From assembly GCF_900110875.1 (NCBI RefSeq), contig NZ_FOFM01000011.1, positions 1-64,000 of the forward strand: a DNA stretch of 64,000 nucleotides, written 5' to 3'. Shown in pieces: positions 56,090 to 64,000 of this stretch. The notes beneath the pieces are model-generated. The model ran no database searches and was not told the origin of the DNA. It was given only the letters and a program-made list of their open reading frames with translations. The position numbers and the translations under genes were made by a program. Numbering within the stretch: the stretch's first letter is position 1; every line of letters starts with the position of its first letter. This stretch comes from Pseudovibrio axinellae (GTDB lineage Bacteria > Pseudomonadota > Alphaproteobacteria > Rhizobiales > Stappiaceae).

Positions 56090-56857
56090 ATGACGGGGAC
56101 AACCCCTCCAAAGATAGTGTCACCGGCTGACAATCTTTCTTTTGAATGCGCTCAGGAATCCTGTGGCTTCCGGGGAGATGAATGCATATGTCGCCCGATG
56201 CACAATCATTTCGACAAAGCCCAGTTACGCGCCGCAAGAACTCTTGAGTTAAACGAGGGTGACCAGCTTGCTCCTGAGGACTTTCCAGAGCCTGTCGTAT
56301 TTGCAGTTTTAACTGGTGTCATCGCCGTTGAAAGCCATCTGAGTGACGGGCGTCGTTCCCTGCTTACGCTCCGACTGCCCGGCGAATACCTCGACATGAA
56401 TAGGGCGGACCGGCACGCTTCAGGCGAAGTGGTCGCCTTGGCCCCAACGTCAGTCAAGCTACTTCCGCGAACTGTGTTTGAAGAACTCCTGCTGCTGGAC
56501 GCAAACCTACGCCGAATCTATTGGCGCAGGGCAACCGATATTATGCACCAGCAGTTTGACCATTCCTCAGACTTGGGCAAGAAAACACCAACAGAGCGAA
56601 TGGCCTCCTTTATCTTTGAGCTTAGAAATCGCCTGAACATTCCTCGTTTTGTAGAAGAATTCGCCCTTCCGATTTCCAGACAGTCCATCGCAGACTACCT
56701 TGGGCTGCGCGCGGAAACCGTGAGTCGGGTGTTTAAGGGGCTGGAAAAAGAAGGCCTTATCAAGCTTGTCAGTAAACACCAACTGGCAATCATCGATTTT
56801 AAAGGCCTGCGAAAGATCGCCAACGGCTCTCGCCCGCGCCTTTCCAACCATCGCTGA
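56090..56857 (+). CDS. Crp/Fnr family regulator with unusual N-terminal cysteines
   Basis: This 255-residue regulator has a cyclic-nucleotide-binding-like sensor domain and a C-terminal HTH with ISRQSIADYLGLRAETVSRVF. The E-x-x-S-R recognition signature matches proteins that bind TTGAT half-sites, which is what the adjacent DNA contains. All four cysteines are in the first 35 residues: Cys20, Cys25, Cys32 and Cys34 (C-X4-C-X6-C-X-C). Classical FNR uses three N-terminal cysteines plus one in the middle of the protein; none exists later here. An oxygen-sensing 4Fe-4S cluster held entirely by the N-terminus is possible but unproven. Divergent from the idr operon. Confidence 0.88.
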   Translation: MTGTTPPKIVSPADNLSFECAQESCGFRGDECICRPMHNHFDKAQLRAARTLELNEGDQLAPEDFPEPVVFAVLTGVIAVESHLSDGRRSLLTLRLPGEYLDMNRADRHASGEVVALAPTSVKLLPRTVFEELLLLDANLRRIYWRRATDIMHQQFDHSSDLGKKTPTERMASFIFELRNRLNIPRFVEEFALPISRQSIADYLGLRAETVSRVFKGLEKEGLIKLVSKHQLAIIDFKGLRKIANGSRPRLSNHR

Positions 56858-56874
56858 CCTATCAGGATTAGGTG

Positions 56875-56901
56875 AAGAGCTGTTCAAGATGAGCAGCTCT
56901 T
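56875..56901. terminator. Hairpin between the Crp/Fnr and alkC genes
   Basis: AAGAGCTG and CAGCTCTT form a perfect 8-bp stem with an 11-base loop, lying between two convergent genes. There is no T run, so it is a weak or rho-assisted terminator candidate. Confidence 0.5.
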
Positions 56902-56915
56902 GATACCCCCGCGAC

Positions 56916-58064
56916 CTAACCGACTAACTCTTCAACGCCGACCAGCTCAAACGAGCCGATAGGGGTTTCAACCCCATTCAGCAGCACTGCGAGGTGGTGT
57001 TCCCCCTCATAATACCGGCGTGTAGTTATTGACCTGATGCGGTGTTGTCCTGAAACACTTAGCTTTTGACCGGCATTCAAGTTTCCACGCTTCCACTTAA
57101 ACACCTTGGGTGCGAGCTTTCCGTTCGCTTTGCGATGGTACACGACAAAGTCCAGCATGAACGGAACAGCTTTCTCAGACAGGTTTTCAACCACGGCCGA
57201 AAATAACAGCGCAGACCCAAATTCTAAGCGAGCTGTCTCCAACTCCCCATGCACAACCCTCACATGCTCACCCTCGTAACCCAGAACAGCAAGGCTGGGC
57301 AGGTGCGCTGCTTTCACATTGCTGCGCAGCGCATGTCGCACGAGGCGCTCTCTTTGCTTTGTAGGGTGTGCAAGCCACTTGCCACAAACCTGCGCCGCGA
57401 TATCAGCGTGGTCCTTGGAGATATCATTAAGGTGATTAGCAACAGAGCGGCGGACATACTCGGTTTCATCATCCTTAAGCTTCTCCAAAAGAGGTAAACA
57501 CTTTTCTGGTGCCTCCATGAAGCCCTTAAGTTGCGGAGCCCAAGGCAATCTTGGCCGTGTTCCCTCAGAAACAAGCCGGCGCACATACGCACACTCGTCC
57601 TCAGCCCACTCATTCAAAAGCGCAAGTGTTTCTCGCTCATACCGCTCAATAAAAGGCCGGATCGCAAACTCAGCCGAGAACCTGCTTGTCAGCTCTTTCA
57701 TGGCCGCCATCGAAAGCTCAAACTGCTCCAAACCATAGAGCAACACATAATCTGTAAATGGCATGGTAATGAGGCCCGCAAGCCCACTGTTTTCTGTTCG
57801 GCGTTCTGGCTCATCATGAACGGGCGTCGGCTCAGCAAGTGTAACCACCATCACCTGCAGGGCGTCCTCATAGTTTTCAGGGAGAAATCGCCGCAAGCAC
57901 CGTGCAATATGGAATGATCGCTCCTTGAGCTCCATGGCCGCCAGCCCAGCCACCGCCTCACGAAAAAAACCAGCACCGTCGAACGCAGGATAAGCCCGTG
58001 CCAAAGCACGAGCCATCCCATCAATCGAAGCGCGATTAAAAACCTCTTTAAAAGGCTCAGCCAT
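56916..58064 (-). CDS. alkC: AlkC-type DNA glycosylase
   Basis: This 382-residue DNA repair enzyme has HEAT-like helical repeats (YVRRLVSEGTRPRLPW, TEYVRRSVANHLNDIS). A C-terminal Ig-like domain (about residues 280-382, ARLEFGSALLFSAVVENLS to EHHLAVLLNG) is the arrangement of the AlkC branch that removes N3-methylcytosine and related lesions. The ATG at 58064 (MAEPFKEVFN) is the family start; the frame runs upstream without a ribosome binding site. It overlaps the end of a small partner gene by eight bases, so the two are coupled. Confidence 0.87.
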   Translation of the reverse strand: MAEPFKEVFNRASIDGMARALARAYPAFDGAGFFREAVAGLAAMELKERSFHIARCLRRFLPENYEDALQVMVVTLAEPTPVHDEPERRTENSGLAGLITMPFTDYVLLYGLEQFELSMAAMKELTSRFSAEFAIRPFIERYERETLALLNEWAEDECAYVRRLVSEGTRPRLPWAPQLKGFMEAPEKCLPLLEKLKDDETEYVRRSVANHLNDISKDHADIAAQVCGKWLAHPTKQRERLVRHALRSNVKAAHLPSLAVLGYEGEHVRVVHGELETARLEFGSALLFSAVVENLSEKAVPFMLDFVVYHRKANGKLAPKVFKWKRGNLNAGQKLSVSGQHRIRSITTRRYYEGEHHLAVLLNGVETPIGSFELVGVEELVG

Positions 58065-58386
58065 ACGTTCCCACCACGCTAAAGAACTCCATTGCACCTG
58101 CTTTACGTGGAGCATGTTCCTTCGAGACATCCAGAAGAGAGAAATACGCCTGGCCAGCTGCGTGTTTGCCAGCTGCTGCGACAGCTGCTTTGCTGGCAGC
58201 ACCAGTTGCCCATGTCACAATATCTGCATAAGCCCCATCTTCGTGCTTCACCAAACTACGTCGCACGAAGCCATCAAACTCCTCCAGAAACTCTTTCTGA
58301 AACCGTTCGGAGGCTTCTAAAAGCTCACTCTCACTCCTGTCAGGCGAAAGGTGAAACGGTGCAATTTCAATAACTTGGTCGGTCAT
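58057..58386 (-). CDS. Small dimeric alpha/beta-barrel-like protein
   Basis: This 109-residue protein has a pattern like the ABM/dimeric alpha-beta barrel fold: VIEIAPFHL, a helix FQKEFLEEFDGFVRRSL, then YADIVTWATGAASKAAVAAAGK. It is not close enough to name an enzyme. It overlaps alkC by eight bases and is divergent from a WYL regulator across a palindromic operator, so the three genes form one unit. Confidence 0.7.
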   Translation of the reverse strand: MTDQVIEIAPFHLSPDRSESELLEASERFQKEFLEEFDGFVRRSLVKHEDGAYADIVTWATGAASKAAVAAAGKHAAGQAYFSLLDVSKEHAPRKAGAMEFFSVVGTYG

Positions 58387-58426
58387 ATCTTTTCCTTCAA
58401 AAATAGCGATGTGTTCTGTTTATGGA

Positions 58427-58453
58427 CAAATATGCCATTTAACGGCATATTTG
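58427..58453. promoter_or_regulatory. Palindromic operator for the WYL regulator
   Basis: CAAATATGCC, 7-base spacer ATTTAAC, GGCATATTTG: perfect 10-bp arms between the divergent alkC-partner gene (start 58386) and the WYL regulator (start 58458), ending four bases before its ATG. Very probably an autoregulatory site. Confidence 0.8.
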
Positions 58454-58457
58454 TTGC

Positions 58458-59216
58458 ATGACTGGTAAAAACCCTGGAACAACCAGAGCAACCGCGCTGG
58501 AACGCCTTTCGAGGCTTGAGCAAATTGAGGCTCTGCTGAAATCCGGCGAGTGTCCAACGACTCAAGACCTGGCAAATGAGCTTGGAATTTCACAAAGAAC
58601 GCTGTTTCGTGATTTGGATCTTTTGCGCAAGCGCGGCCTGCCCGTTGAGGCCGATAAAGGGCGTGGCGGAGGGGTTCGCCTGCAAGCCAGATGGGGGATA
58701 GGCCGCCTCAAACTGGAATATAGAGAGGCAATTGACCTGCTTATCAGCCTCGCAATTGCGGAGAAGATGAACTCCCCTCTCCTGCTGGCGAATCTGAAAC
58801 CCATACGCCGTAAGCTCATCGCGTCGTTCTCGCCAGAACTGCGTTCCCGCGTCGACACTCTTAAGTCCCGCTTGTGGATTGGCGAAACAGCCTCTATCAC
58901 CGTGTATGGTTCTTTTGAGGACATCGACAGCCAAGCCATGAGCCCCATTAACGAGGCGTTCCTCATGAGCAAATGCGTAGAAATTTCCTACAGCGACCAA
59001 CACGGCAAAACATCAAAGCGCACCATAGAGCCACATTACCTCTTTCTCAGCTATCCAATATGGTACGTGATGGCATGGGATCACTTACGTAACGCAGTTC
59101 GCACTTTCCGCTGCGACCGCATCAAGCACTCCAGGCTTACCGAGACCGGGTTCACCCTAAAACCCAAACAGCCCTTCATAGACGCAATTGACGGTATAGA
59201 GCCTTCAACGCCATAG
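58458..59216 (+). CDS. YafY-like HTH/WYL transcriptional regulator
   Basis: This 252-residue regulator has an N-terminal winged helix (CPTTQDLANELGISQRTLFRDL) and a C-terminal WYL domain (KCVEISYSDQHGKTSKRTIEPHYLFLSYPIWYVMAW). WYL proteins sense a ligand, often linked to nucleic acids or damage, and many lie beside repair or defence genes. Here the regulator faces an alkC operon across a palindrome, so control of alkylation repair is likely. The start at 58458 lies inside the short divergent gap; no strong ribosome binding site is visible because the operator occupies that space. Confidence 0.9.
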   Translation: MTGKNPGTTRATALERLSRLEQIEALLKSGECPTTQDLANELGISQRTLFRDLDLLRKRGLPVEADKGRGGGVRLQARWGIGRLKLEYREAIDLLISLAIAEKMNSPLLLANLKPIRRKLIASFSPELRSRVDTLKSRLWIGETASITVYGSFEDIDSQAMSPINEAFLMSKCVEISYSDQHGKTSKRTIEPHYLFLSYPIWYVMAWDHLRNAVRTFRCDRIKHSRLTETGFTLKPKQPFIDAIDGIEPSTP

Positions 59217-59367
59217 CCCACGGAGCGAGTAGCATCACGAGCAATGCCAGATCGCCCTCTTCCTACTCCTGTCATCAAACCTTCAAAAATCATTCATCGG
59301 AACGCCACGCATGCCCACTACCTAACAAGCATCCAATTCGCGAAACTTTTCTGACGGGGATTTTTAC

Positions 59368-61590
59368 ATGCGCGTAGTTCGCACGTCACTCATGAGCGGT
59401 ATCTCTGTTGCCTTGCTTGCAACTGGTATCAATGCTTCAATTGCATCAGAAGCCAAGTTCTTCAAGCGTATCGCAACAATGCCGGTCTACGAAACGCTGG
59501 CTGAGGGTATCGACCAGTCAACTGAAACAGTTGCTGAGATCATTGCAGCTTCTGAAGACGGCAACACGCTTGCTTTCACAGATGGCCCACAAGAAGCGAT
59601 CGTCTTCCTGGATATAACCGATGCTGCAGCACCGAAAACTCTGGGCCGCACAGCTCTTGGCGGCGAACCAACATCTGTTGCGATCGCTGGGAAAATGGCA
59701 TTTGCCGGTGTGAACACCTCTGAAAGCTACACCAAGCCATCTGGATATCTGGCAGTCATCAACCTTGAAACCATGCAGATAGATGCAAGGTGCGACGTAA
59801 TGGGCCAGCCAGATTCAGTCGCGGTTTCCAAAGACGGCAAGTATGTCGCCATCGCAATCGAGAACGAGCGCGATGAGGACCTCAACGATGGCGCGCTACC
59901 TCAACTTCCAGCAGGCTACCTCTCTATTTTTGACCTGAACAAAACCGGCATACCAAAAAACTGCGAGGCAGTTCGCAATGTAGCCATGACGGGCTTGGCG
60001 GAAATTGGCAGCACGGACCCCGAGCCGGAATACGTTTCTATCAACAGCAACAATGAAGCTGTTGTAACCCTTCAGGAAAACAACCACCTGGCTATTGTGG
60101 AGCTGAGCACAGGCAAGGTCATCAATCACTTTTCTGCAGGCAAAGCTACCGCTGAAAACGTTCCGGTCAAAAAAGCCCACCTTTCTGACGCATCCGGCAC
60201 GAAAAGAGACGTTGCGCGCGAGCCTGATGCTGTTGCATGGATGGACGACACTCGTTTTGTCACCGCCAACGAAGGTGATTACAAAGGCGGCTCTCGCGGT
60301 TTCACCATCTGGAACAAAAACGGCACTGTAGAATTTGACAGCGGTAACCAGGTGGAACACTTGGGCATGGCACACGGCCACTACCCAGCCAAACGTGCGC
60401 ACAAAAAAGGCACAGAGCCTGAAGGCGTAACCATCGGCACGTATGGCGATGAAACGCTCATTTTCGTAAACTCAGAGCGCGGCAACTTCGTTGCGGTGTA
60501 CCGTGATACCGGTGCAGCGCCTGAGTTCCTCCAGTTCCTGCCCACGCATATCGGGCCAGAAGGCTTGCTGACGATCCCCTCTCGCAATCTGTTCGTTGTC
60601 GCCAACGAAAAAGATGACGTTAAGGAAAATGTTCGCTCCGCAGTTGGCCTTTATCAGTACGGTGCAATCTCTGCGGAATACCCGCAGCTGATCTCTGAAA
60701 CAGATCCGGAAACCCGTGCACCAATCGGTTGGGGTGCAATCTCTGGCATGGTGGCAGATAAAGACGATGCCAACAAACTCTATGCCGTTTCAGATAGCTT
60801 CTACGACAACGCCCGCATCTTCACACTGGATGTATCAGCACAGCCTGCAAAGATCACAGCGCATATAGACCTGACAGGCGGATCAGCCTCCAAATATGAT
60901 CTTGAAGGTATTGCACTTCGCAAAGACGGCGGCTTCTGGCTCGCGTCAGAAGGCAATCCTGATAAGAAGATGGATCATTACCTGCTTCGCGCTTCTGAAA
61001 CAGGCGTCGTCGAGCAGGAGATAAAACTCCCGCAAAGCCTTGTCAGTCATGCAAAACGCTTCTCTCTGGAGGGTGTAGCTGAGTTTGAGATGAACGGAGA
61101 AACCTTGGTTGCCGTTGCCGTGCAGCGCGAATGGAACGACGATCCAAAGGGCATGACCAAGCTTGGCATCTATAACCCGGCAGACAATTCATGGGGCTTT
61201 GTTCACTACCCACTGGAAACACCGCGCAGTTTAGCTGGTGGCTGGGTCGGTCTTTCCGAAATCACATCCTTGGGCAACGGGGAGTTTGCACTTCTGGAAC
61301 GTGACAATCAAGGCGGCCCGAATGCAGCAATCAAACAGGTTACAGTCGTCTCATTGCAAGGCATCACGCCAGCAGCACACGGCGCGCCCCTGCCCGTATT
61401 GAAGAAAAAGGTTGTTCTAGACCTGTTGCCAACCATGTCAGCAACAAACGGCTGGACCCCTGATAAAGTAGAGGGCCTTGCAATCACAAAAGACGGCCGC
61501 ATCCTCATTTCCACTGACAATGATGGCGTTGACGATGCAAATGGCGAAACCCTGTTCTTCTCAATGGGCGATGCATCGCAGCTCAACTAG
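59368..61590 (+). CDS. Large secreted beta-propeller, esterase-like/phytase-like protein
   Basis: This 740-residue exported protein has a Sec signal (residues about 1-27) and two beta-propeller-like halves. The N-terminal half has choice-of-anchor-I-type repeats (QPDSVAVSKDGKYVAIAIENE, EPDAVAWMDDTRFVTANEGDY). The C-terminal half resembles esterase-like phytase-family proteins (YDLEGIALRKDGGFWLASEGNPDKK, and DGRILISTDNDGVDDANGET at the end). It could bind or release phosphate or act as a periplasmic binding scaffold; the activity is unproven. It stands alone and is followed by a stem-loop. Confidence 0.85.
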   Translation: MRVVRTSLMSGISVALLATGINASIASEAKFFKRIATMPVYETLAEGIDQSTETVAEIIAASEDGNTLAFTDGPQEAIVFLDITDAAAPKTLGRTALGGEPTSVAIAGKMAFAGVNTSESYTKPSGYLAVINLETMQIDARCDVMGQPDSVAVSKDGKYVAIAIENERDEDLNDGALPQLPAGYLSIFDLNKTGIPKNCEAVRNVAMTGLAEIGSTDPEPEYVSINSNNEAVVTLQENNHLAIVELSTGKVINHFSAGKATAENVPVKKAHLSDASGTKRDVAREPDAVAWMDDTRFVTANEGDYKGGSRGFTIWNKNGTVEFDSGNQVEHLGMAHGHYPAKRAHKKGTEPEGVTIGTYGDETLIFVNSERGNFVAVYRDTGAAPEFLQFLPTHIGPEGLLTIPSRNLFVVANEKDDVKENVRSAVGLYQYGAISAEYPQLISETDPETRAPIGWGAISGMVADKDDANKLYAVSDSFYDNARIFTLDVSAQPAKITAHIDLTGGSASKYDLEGIALRKDGGFWLASEGNPDKKMDHYLLRASETGVVEQEIKLPQSLVSHAKRFSLEGVAEFEMNGETLVAVAVQREWNDDPKGMTKLGIYNPADNSWGFVHYPLETPRSLAGGWVGLSEITSLGNGEFALLERDNQGGPNAAIKQVTVVSLQGITPAAHGAPLPVLKKKVVLDLLPTMSATNGWTPDKVEGLAITKDGRILISTDNDGVDDANGETLFFSMGDASQLN

Positions 61591-61642
61591 GACTCCTCCC
61601 AAAATGCTGCCGAAGCTTTCGGGTGGCAAAACGCACAAACAA

Positions 61643-61668
61643 AAGCCCGCAGTCTTTTCTGCGGGCTT
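61643..61668. terminator. Bidirectional terminator hairpin
   Basis: AAGCCCGCAG, loop TCTTTT, CTGCGGGCTT between convergent genes. The T run is short on the plus strand and better on the minus strand (TTTTGTTTG), so it may serve both the propeller gene and the small membrane gene. Confidence 0.75.
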
Positions 61669-61702
61669 ATTGGCTGGCCAAGTGCTCTAACACACTCCTG
61701 GG

Positions 61703-61912
61703 CTAACGTTTTTTGCTCTCATAGTAGTAGGTGATCTTTGGTTTTTTTCTTCCAAGAAGCACCCTCAAAATCACAAGAGGAATTGTTATGGCGATGATGG
61801 TCAACATCAGACCGGAGGCAATTCCGATCACAAGCAAGACAAAGGCCAGCACGGCGACTGCAAAGAGCAACGCAATGACGCGTCCTGTTATGTATTCCAA
61901 ATAATTCATCAT
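61703..61912 (-). CDS. Small two-helix membrane protein, unknown function
   Basis: This 69-residue protein has a short N-terminus, two hydrophobic segments (about residues 10-32 and 33-50, LFAVAVLAFVLLVIGIASG and LTIIAITIPLVILRVL) and a basic, Tyr-rich tail (GRKKPKITYYYESKKR). Of several closely spaced ATG codons the one at 61912 is best placed after GGAG. No family was recognised. Confidence 0.6.
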   Translation of the reverse strand: MMNYLEYITGRVIALLFAVAVLAFVLLVIGIASGLMLTIIAITIPLVILRVLLGRKKPKITYYYESKKR

Positions 61913-61976
61913 CACCATCTCCATCAGGCCAGCGCAAAACTACACCATATGGAGATGGCTGTTCAACTGAAGAAAA

Positions 61977-64000
61977 TCAAGCGTTCTCGCGTGTTTTCGT
62001 TGCAGACTGGCTGCCCTTCCCAGCATTCAGATCTGCGAAGGTCCGGCCAGACTCAACCAGCTCTTCAAGCAGTTTCGCTGGCTGCCAGAAATAGTCATCT
62101 TCCCGCGCATACTCTCTGATATTATTGAGTATTTTCTCAAGCCCCACTTCATCAGCATACTGCATAGGACCACCACGCCAGCGTGGGAAGCCGTAGCCGT
62201 AAATCAGCGTCATATCCACATCCAGCGGACGAAGGGCGATCCCTTCTTCAACCACCTTAGCTGCCTCATTCACCATAGCTGCCATGTACCGTTCAAGGAT
62301 CTGCTCCTTGGAGAGGTTTTGCTCGGTGATTTTCTTTTGTTTGCGCTCTTCGGCAAGCACTTCAAAAACCGTCGGGTTTGGAACCCCCTTGCGTGCGCCA
62401 TTTTCGTAGATGTAAAAACCCTTGCCGGTCTTCTGGCCAAACCAGCCTTGCTCGCACAAGCGGTCAGGGAATGTGAAAAAGCGCTCGTTTGGAGCAAGTG
62501 TTGGCGCTTTACGTTTCCGGGTTGCCCAGCCAATATCCAGGCCAGCCAGATCAGCGACGGCATAAGGCCCCATCGCAAAACCAAATTCCAGCATCACCTC
62601 ATCAACATCAAACGGAGTGGAGCCGTCCATAACGATAGCATCAGCTGCTGTCCGATAGCTTGCAAGGATGCGGTTGCCGATAAAGCCGTCACACACACCT
62701 GCACGAACCGCGACTTTACGCATGATCTTGCCAAGCTGGAAACCAGTCGCAATGACATCTGGCGCGGTTTTTTCAGCCACAACAACTTCCAGCAGCTTCA
62801 TAATGTGCGCTGGTGAGAAGAAGTGTAGACCAATGACATCCTCAGGCCGCTCGGTCACAGCAGCAATGGCGTCCACATCCAGATAAGAAGTATTGGTGGC
62901 CAGCACCGCCCCTGCTTTACAAACTGCGTCCAGCTGCTTGAAGACCTGCTTTTTCACTTCAATGTCTTCAAACACCGCTTCGATCACCAGATCCGCATTA
63001 GAGAGCGAACCATAATCTGTGCTGAGTTTGAGTGCCTCTTCAAAGATGCGTACTTCCTGATCTGCGCTAAGCTTACCTTTTTTAACCGCTCCGCCGATAT
63101 TTGCTGCAATCGTTGCCTTGGCGCGACCCAGCGCCTCTTCATCGCGCTCAATCAGGGTCACAGAAAGACCGTTCATCAAAGCACTGGTTGCAATTCCTGC
63201 GCCCATCGTACCGCCGCCAATGACACCAATCGCCTTGAGCTGACGAGGAGCAACCCCCTCAATCTCAGGCAGTTTGCCAAGCGCACGATCCGAAAAGAAG
63301 GCATGAGAAAGGGCACGGTGCTGAGCAGAGTTCTTCAGCGCCATAAACATCTCACGCTCTTTTTCCATCCCCTCAGCAAAACTGGTTTGACTGGCGACCT
63401 CAACAGCCTCCACACCAACAACCGGCGACATCTGCCCGCGAGCCCGCTTGGCAACCGCAAGTTTTGCGGCTTCAAACATTTTAGCATCAACAGCAGCAGG
63501 TACCAGCTGCGAACAGCGACGCATTGGTGTGCCCTCATCAATCACAGAGCGTGCGAAAGCCAAACCAGCAGCAACTGCATCTGATTCTTCACTTACGTGA
63601 TCAAGTATACCTGCCGCTTTTGCATCCGAAGTTCCAATCGGCGCTCCACTAGGAATCATCTCCAGCGCTTTTTCATAGCCCGCCAAACGTGGTAAGCGCT
63701 GCGTTCCCCCTGCTCCCGGAATAATGCCCAAATGCACTTCTGGAAGCCCAACCTTTGCTCCCTTCACCCCAACGCGGAAGTGACAGCCCAGTGCAACCTC
63801 AAGCCCGCCGCCCAGCGCAACGCCGTGGATCGCAGCGATAACAGGCTTCGTGCACTCTTCAATTCTATCAATCACATCAGGTAGGTGCGGCTCAATCGCA
63901 GGCAATTTGAACTCGCGGATGTCAGCGCCAGCAATAAACACTTTCCCAGCGCCAACAATGACTGCTGCCTTGGCAGAAGCGTCACTATCGAACCGCTCAA
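61977..64000 (-). CDS. FadJ/FadB-type enoyl-CoA hydratase/3-hydroxyacyl-CoA dehydrogenase (partial)
   Basis: This bifunctional beta-oxidation protein is cut at its N-terminus by the window end: the frame is open to base 64000, so an apparent start at 63941 is not real. The crotonase domain (FIAGADIREF, HGVALGGGLEVALGCH, LPEVHLGIIPGAGGTQRLPR with the catalytic Glu) is followed by a dehydrogenase domain (GVIGGGTMGAGIATSAL, HFFSPAHIMKLLEVV). A second dehydrogenase repeat ends with GYGFPRWRGGPMQYAD. It hydrates enoyl-CoA and oxidises 3-hydroxyacyl-CoA with NAD. A thiolase gene would be expected just outside the window. Confidence 0.93.
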   Translation of the reverse strand, partial: ERFDSDASAKAAVIVGAGKVFIAGADIREFKLPAIEPHLPDVIDRIEECTKPVIAAIHGVALGGGLEVALGCHFRVGVKGAKVGLPEVHLGIIPGAGGTQRLPRLAGYEKALEMIPSGAPIGTSDAKAAGILDHVSEESDAVAAGLAFARSVIDEGTPMRRCSQLVPAAVDAKMFEAAKLAVAKRARGQMSPVVGVEAVEVASQTSFAEGMEKEREMFMALKNSAQHRALSHAFFSDRALGKLPEIEGVAPRQLKAIGVIGGGTMGAGIATSALMNGLSVTLIERDEEALGRAKATIAANIGGAVKKGKLSADQEVRIFEEALKLSTDYGSLSNADLVIEAVFEDIEVKKQVFKQLDAVCKAGAVLATNTSYLDVDAIAAVTERPEDVIGLHFFSPAHIMKLLEVVVAEKTAPDVIATGFQLGKIMRKVAVRAGVCDGFIGNRILASYRTAADAIVMDGSTPFDVDEVMLEFGFAMGPYAVADLAGLDIGWATRKRKAPTLAPNERFFTFPDRLCEQGWFGQKTGKGFYIYENGARKGVPNPTVFEVLAEERKQKKITEQNLSKEQILERYMAAMVNEAAKVVEEGIALRPLDVDMTLIYGYGFPRWRGGPMQYADEVGLEKILNNIREYAREDDYFWQPAKLLEELVESGRTFADLNAGKGSQSATKTRENA

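Noticed and set aside
63941-63941. Start codon of the FadJ-type gene
   Set aside because: The frame continues to the window edge with crotonase-like sequence (SAKAAVIVGAGKVFIAGAD), so the gene is simply truncated.

Overview
The window looks like chromosomal DNA of a marine alphaproteobacterium. The reasons are a complete sodium-pumping NADH:quinone reductase (nqr) operon, a leucine/isovalerate catabolic operon of the liu type, middling base composition, and family members typical of Rhodobacterales/Stappiaceae-type bacteria. A Pseudovibrio- or Roseibium-like genus is a guess from gene content only. I saw no rRNA, tRNA, insertion sequence, CRISPR array or phage genes.

Layout. 1-1.0 kb has no convincing gene. 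1.0-7.3 kb, all minus strand, holds a TetR regulator, a crotonase lacking both usual catalytic glutamates, a 1074-residue self-sufficient reductive dehalogenase (duplicated corrinoid-type domain, two 4Fe-4S motifs, and a fused FMN/NAD/2Fe-2S reductase), and a LuxR-type regulator. 7.5-11.5 kb holds OsmC, PhzF, Lrp/AsnC, two small unknown genes, a PlsY variant and a TetR repressor. That repressor is divergent from the liu operon (11.7-19.8 kb: isovaleryl-CoA dehydrogenase, both methylcrotonyl-CoA carboxylase subunits, an acyl-CoA synthetase, HMG-CoA lyase, methylglutaconyl-CoA hydratase), with a perfect palindrome between them. 19.9-22.9 kb has an MFS pump, an isochorismatase-type hydrolase and small genes. 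22.9-30.7 kb is nqrABCDEF (minus) with apbE and nqrM divergent from it. 30.7-47.7 kb is housekeeping and metabolism: DEAD-box helicase, alpha/beta hydrolase, UPF0178, amidase, Tex, RecD-like helicase, glutamate decarboxylase, APH-type kinase, DmpA-type peptidase, GntR regulator and aldo/keto reductase.

The most interesting block is 47.8-56.9 kb. A minus-strand operon encodes two diheme peroxidases, a Tat-exported Rieske subunit, an arsenite-oxidase-family molybdopterin subunit, and a cytoplasmic HEAT-repeat protein. The first four match the idrABP1P2 set of dissimilatory iodate reductase. A divergent Crp/Fnr regulator has an unusual N-terminal cysteine cluster and an E-x-x-S-R recognition helix. 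The shared intergenic region holds one perfect and one near-perfect FNR box, so oxygen-controlled expression is likely. The HEAT protein is the least described member of this locus.

56.9-64 kb holds AlkC (HEAT-like plus Ig-like DNA glycosylase) with a small partner gene, a divergent WYL regulator with a palindromic operator, a large secreted two-part beta-propeller/phytase-like protein, a small membrane protein, and a FadJ-type beta-oxidation protein cut by the window edge.

Possible links: the nqr pump and flavinylation/iron genes (apbE, nqrM) form one respiratory module. The liu genes and FadJ feed acetyl-CoA and acetoacetate into central metabolism. The reductive dehalogenase and the putative iodate reductase lie about 45 kb apart and both act on halogen compounds, but nothing in the sequence ties their regulation together.
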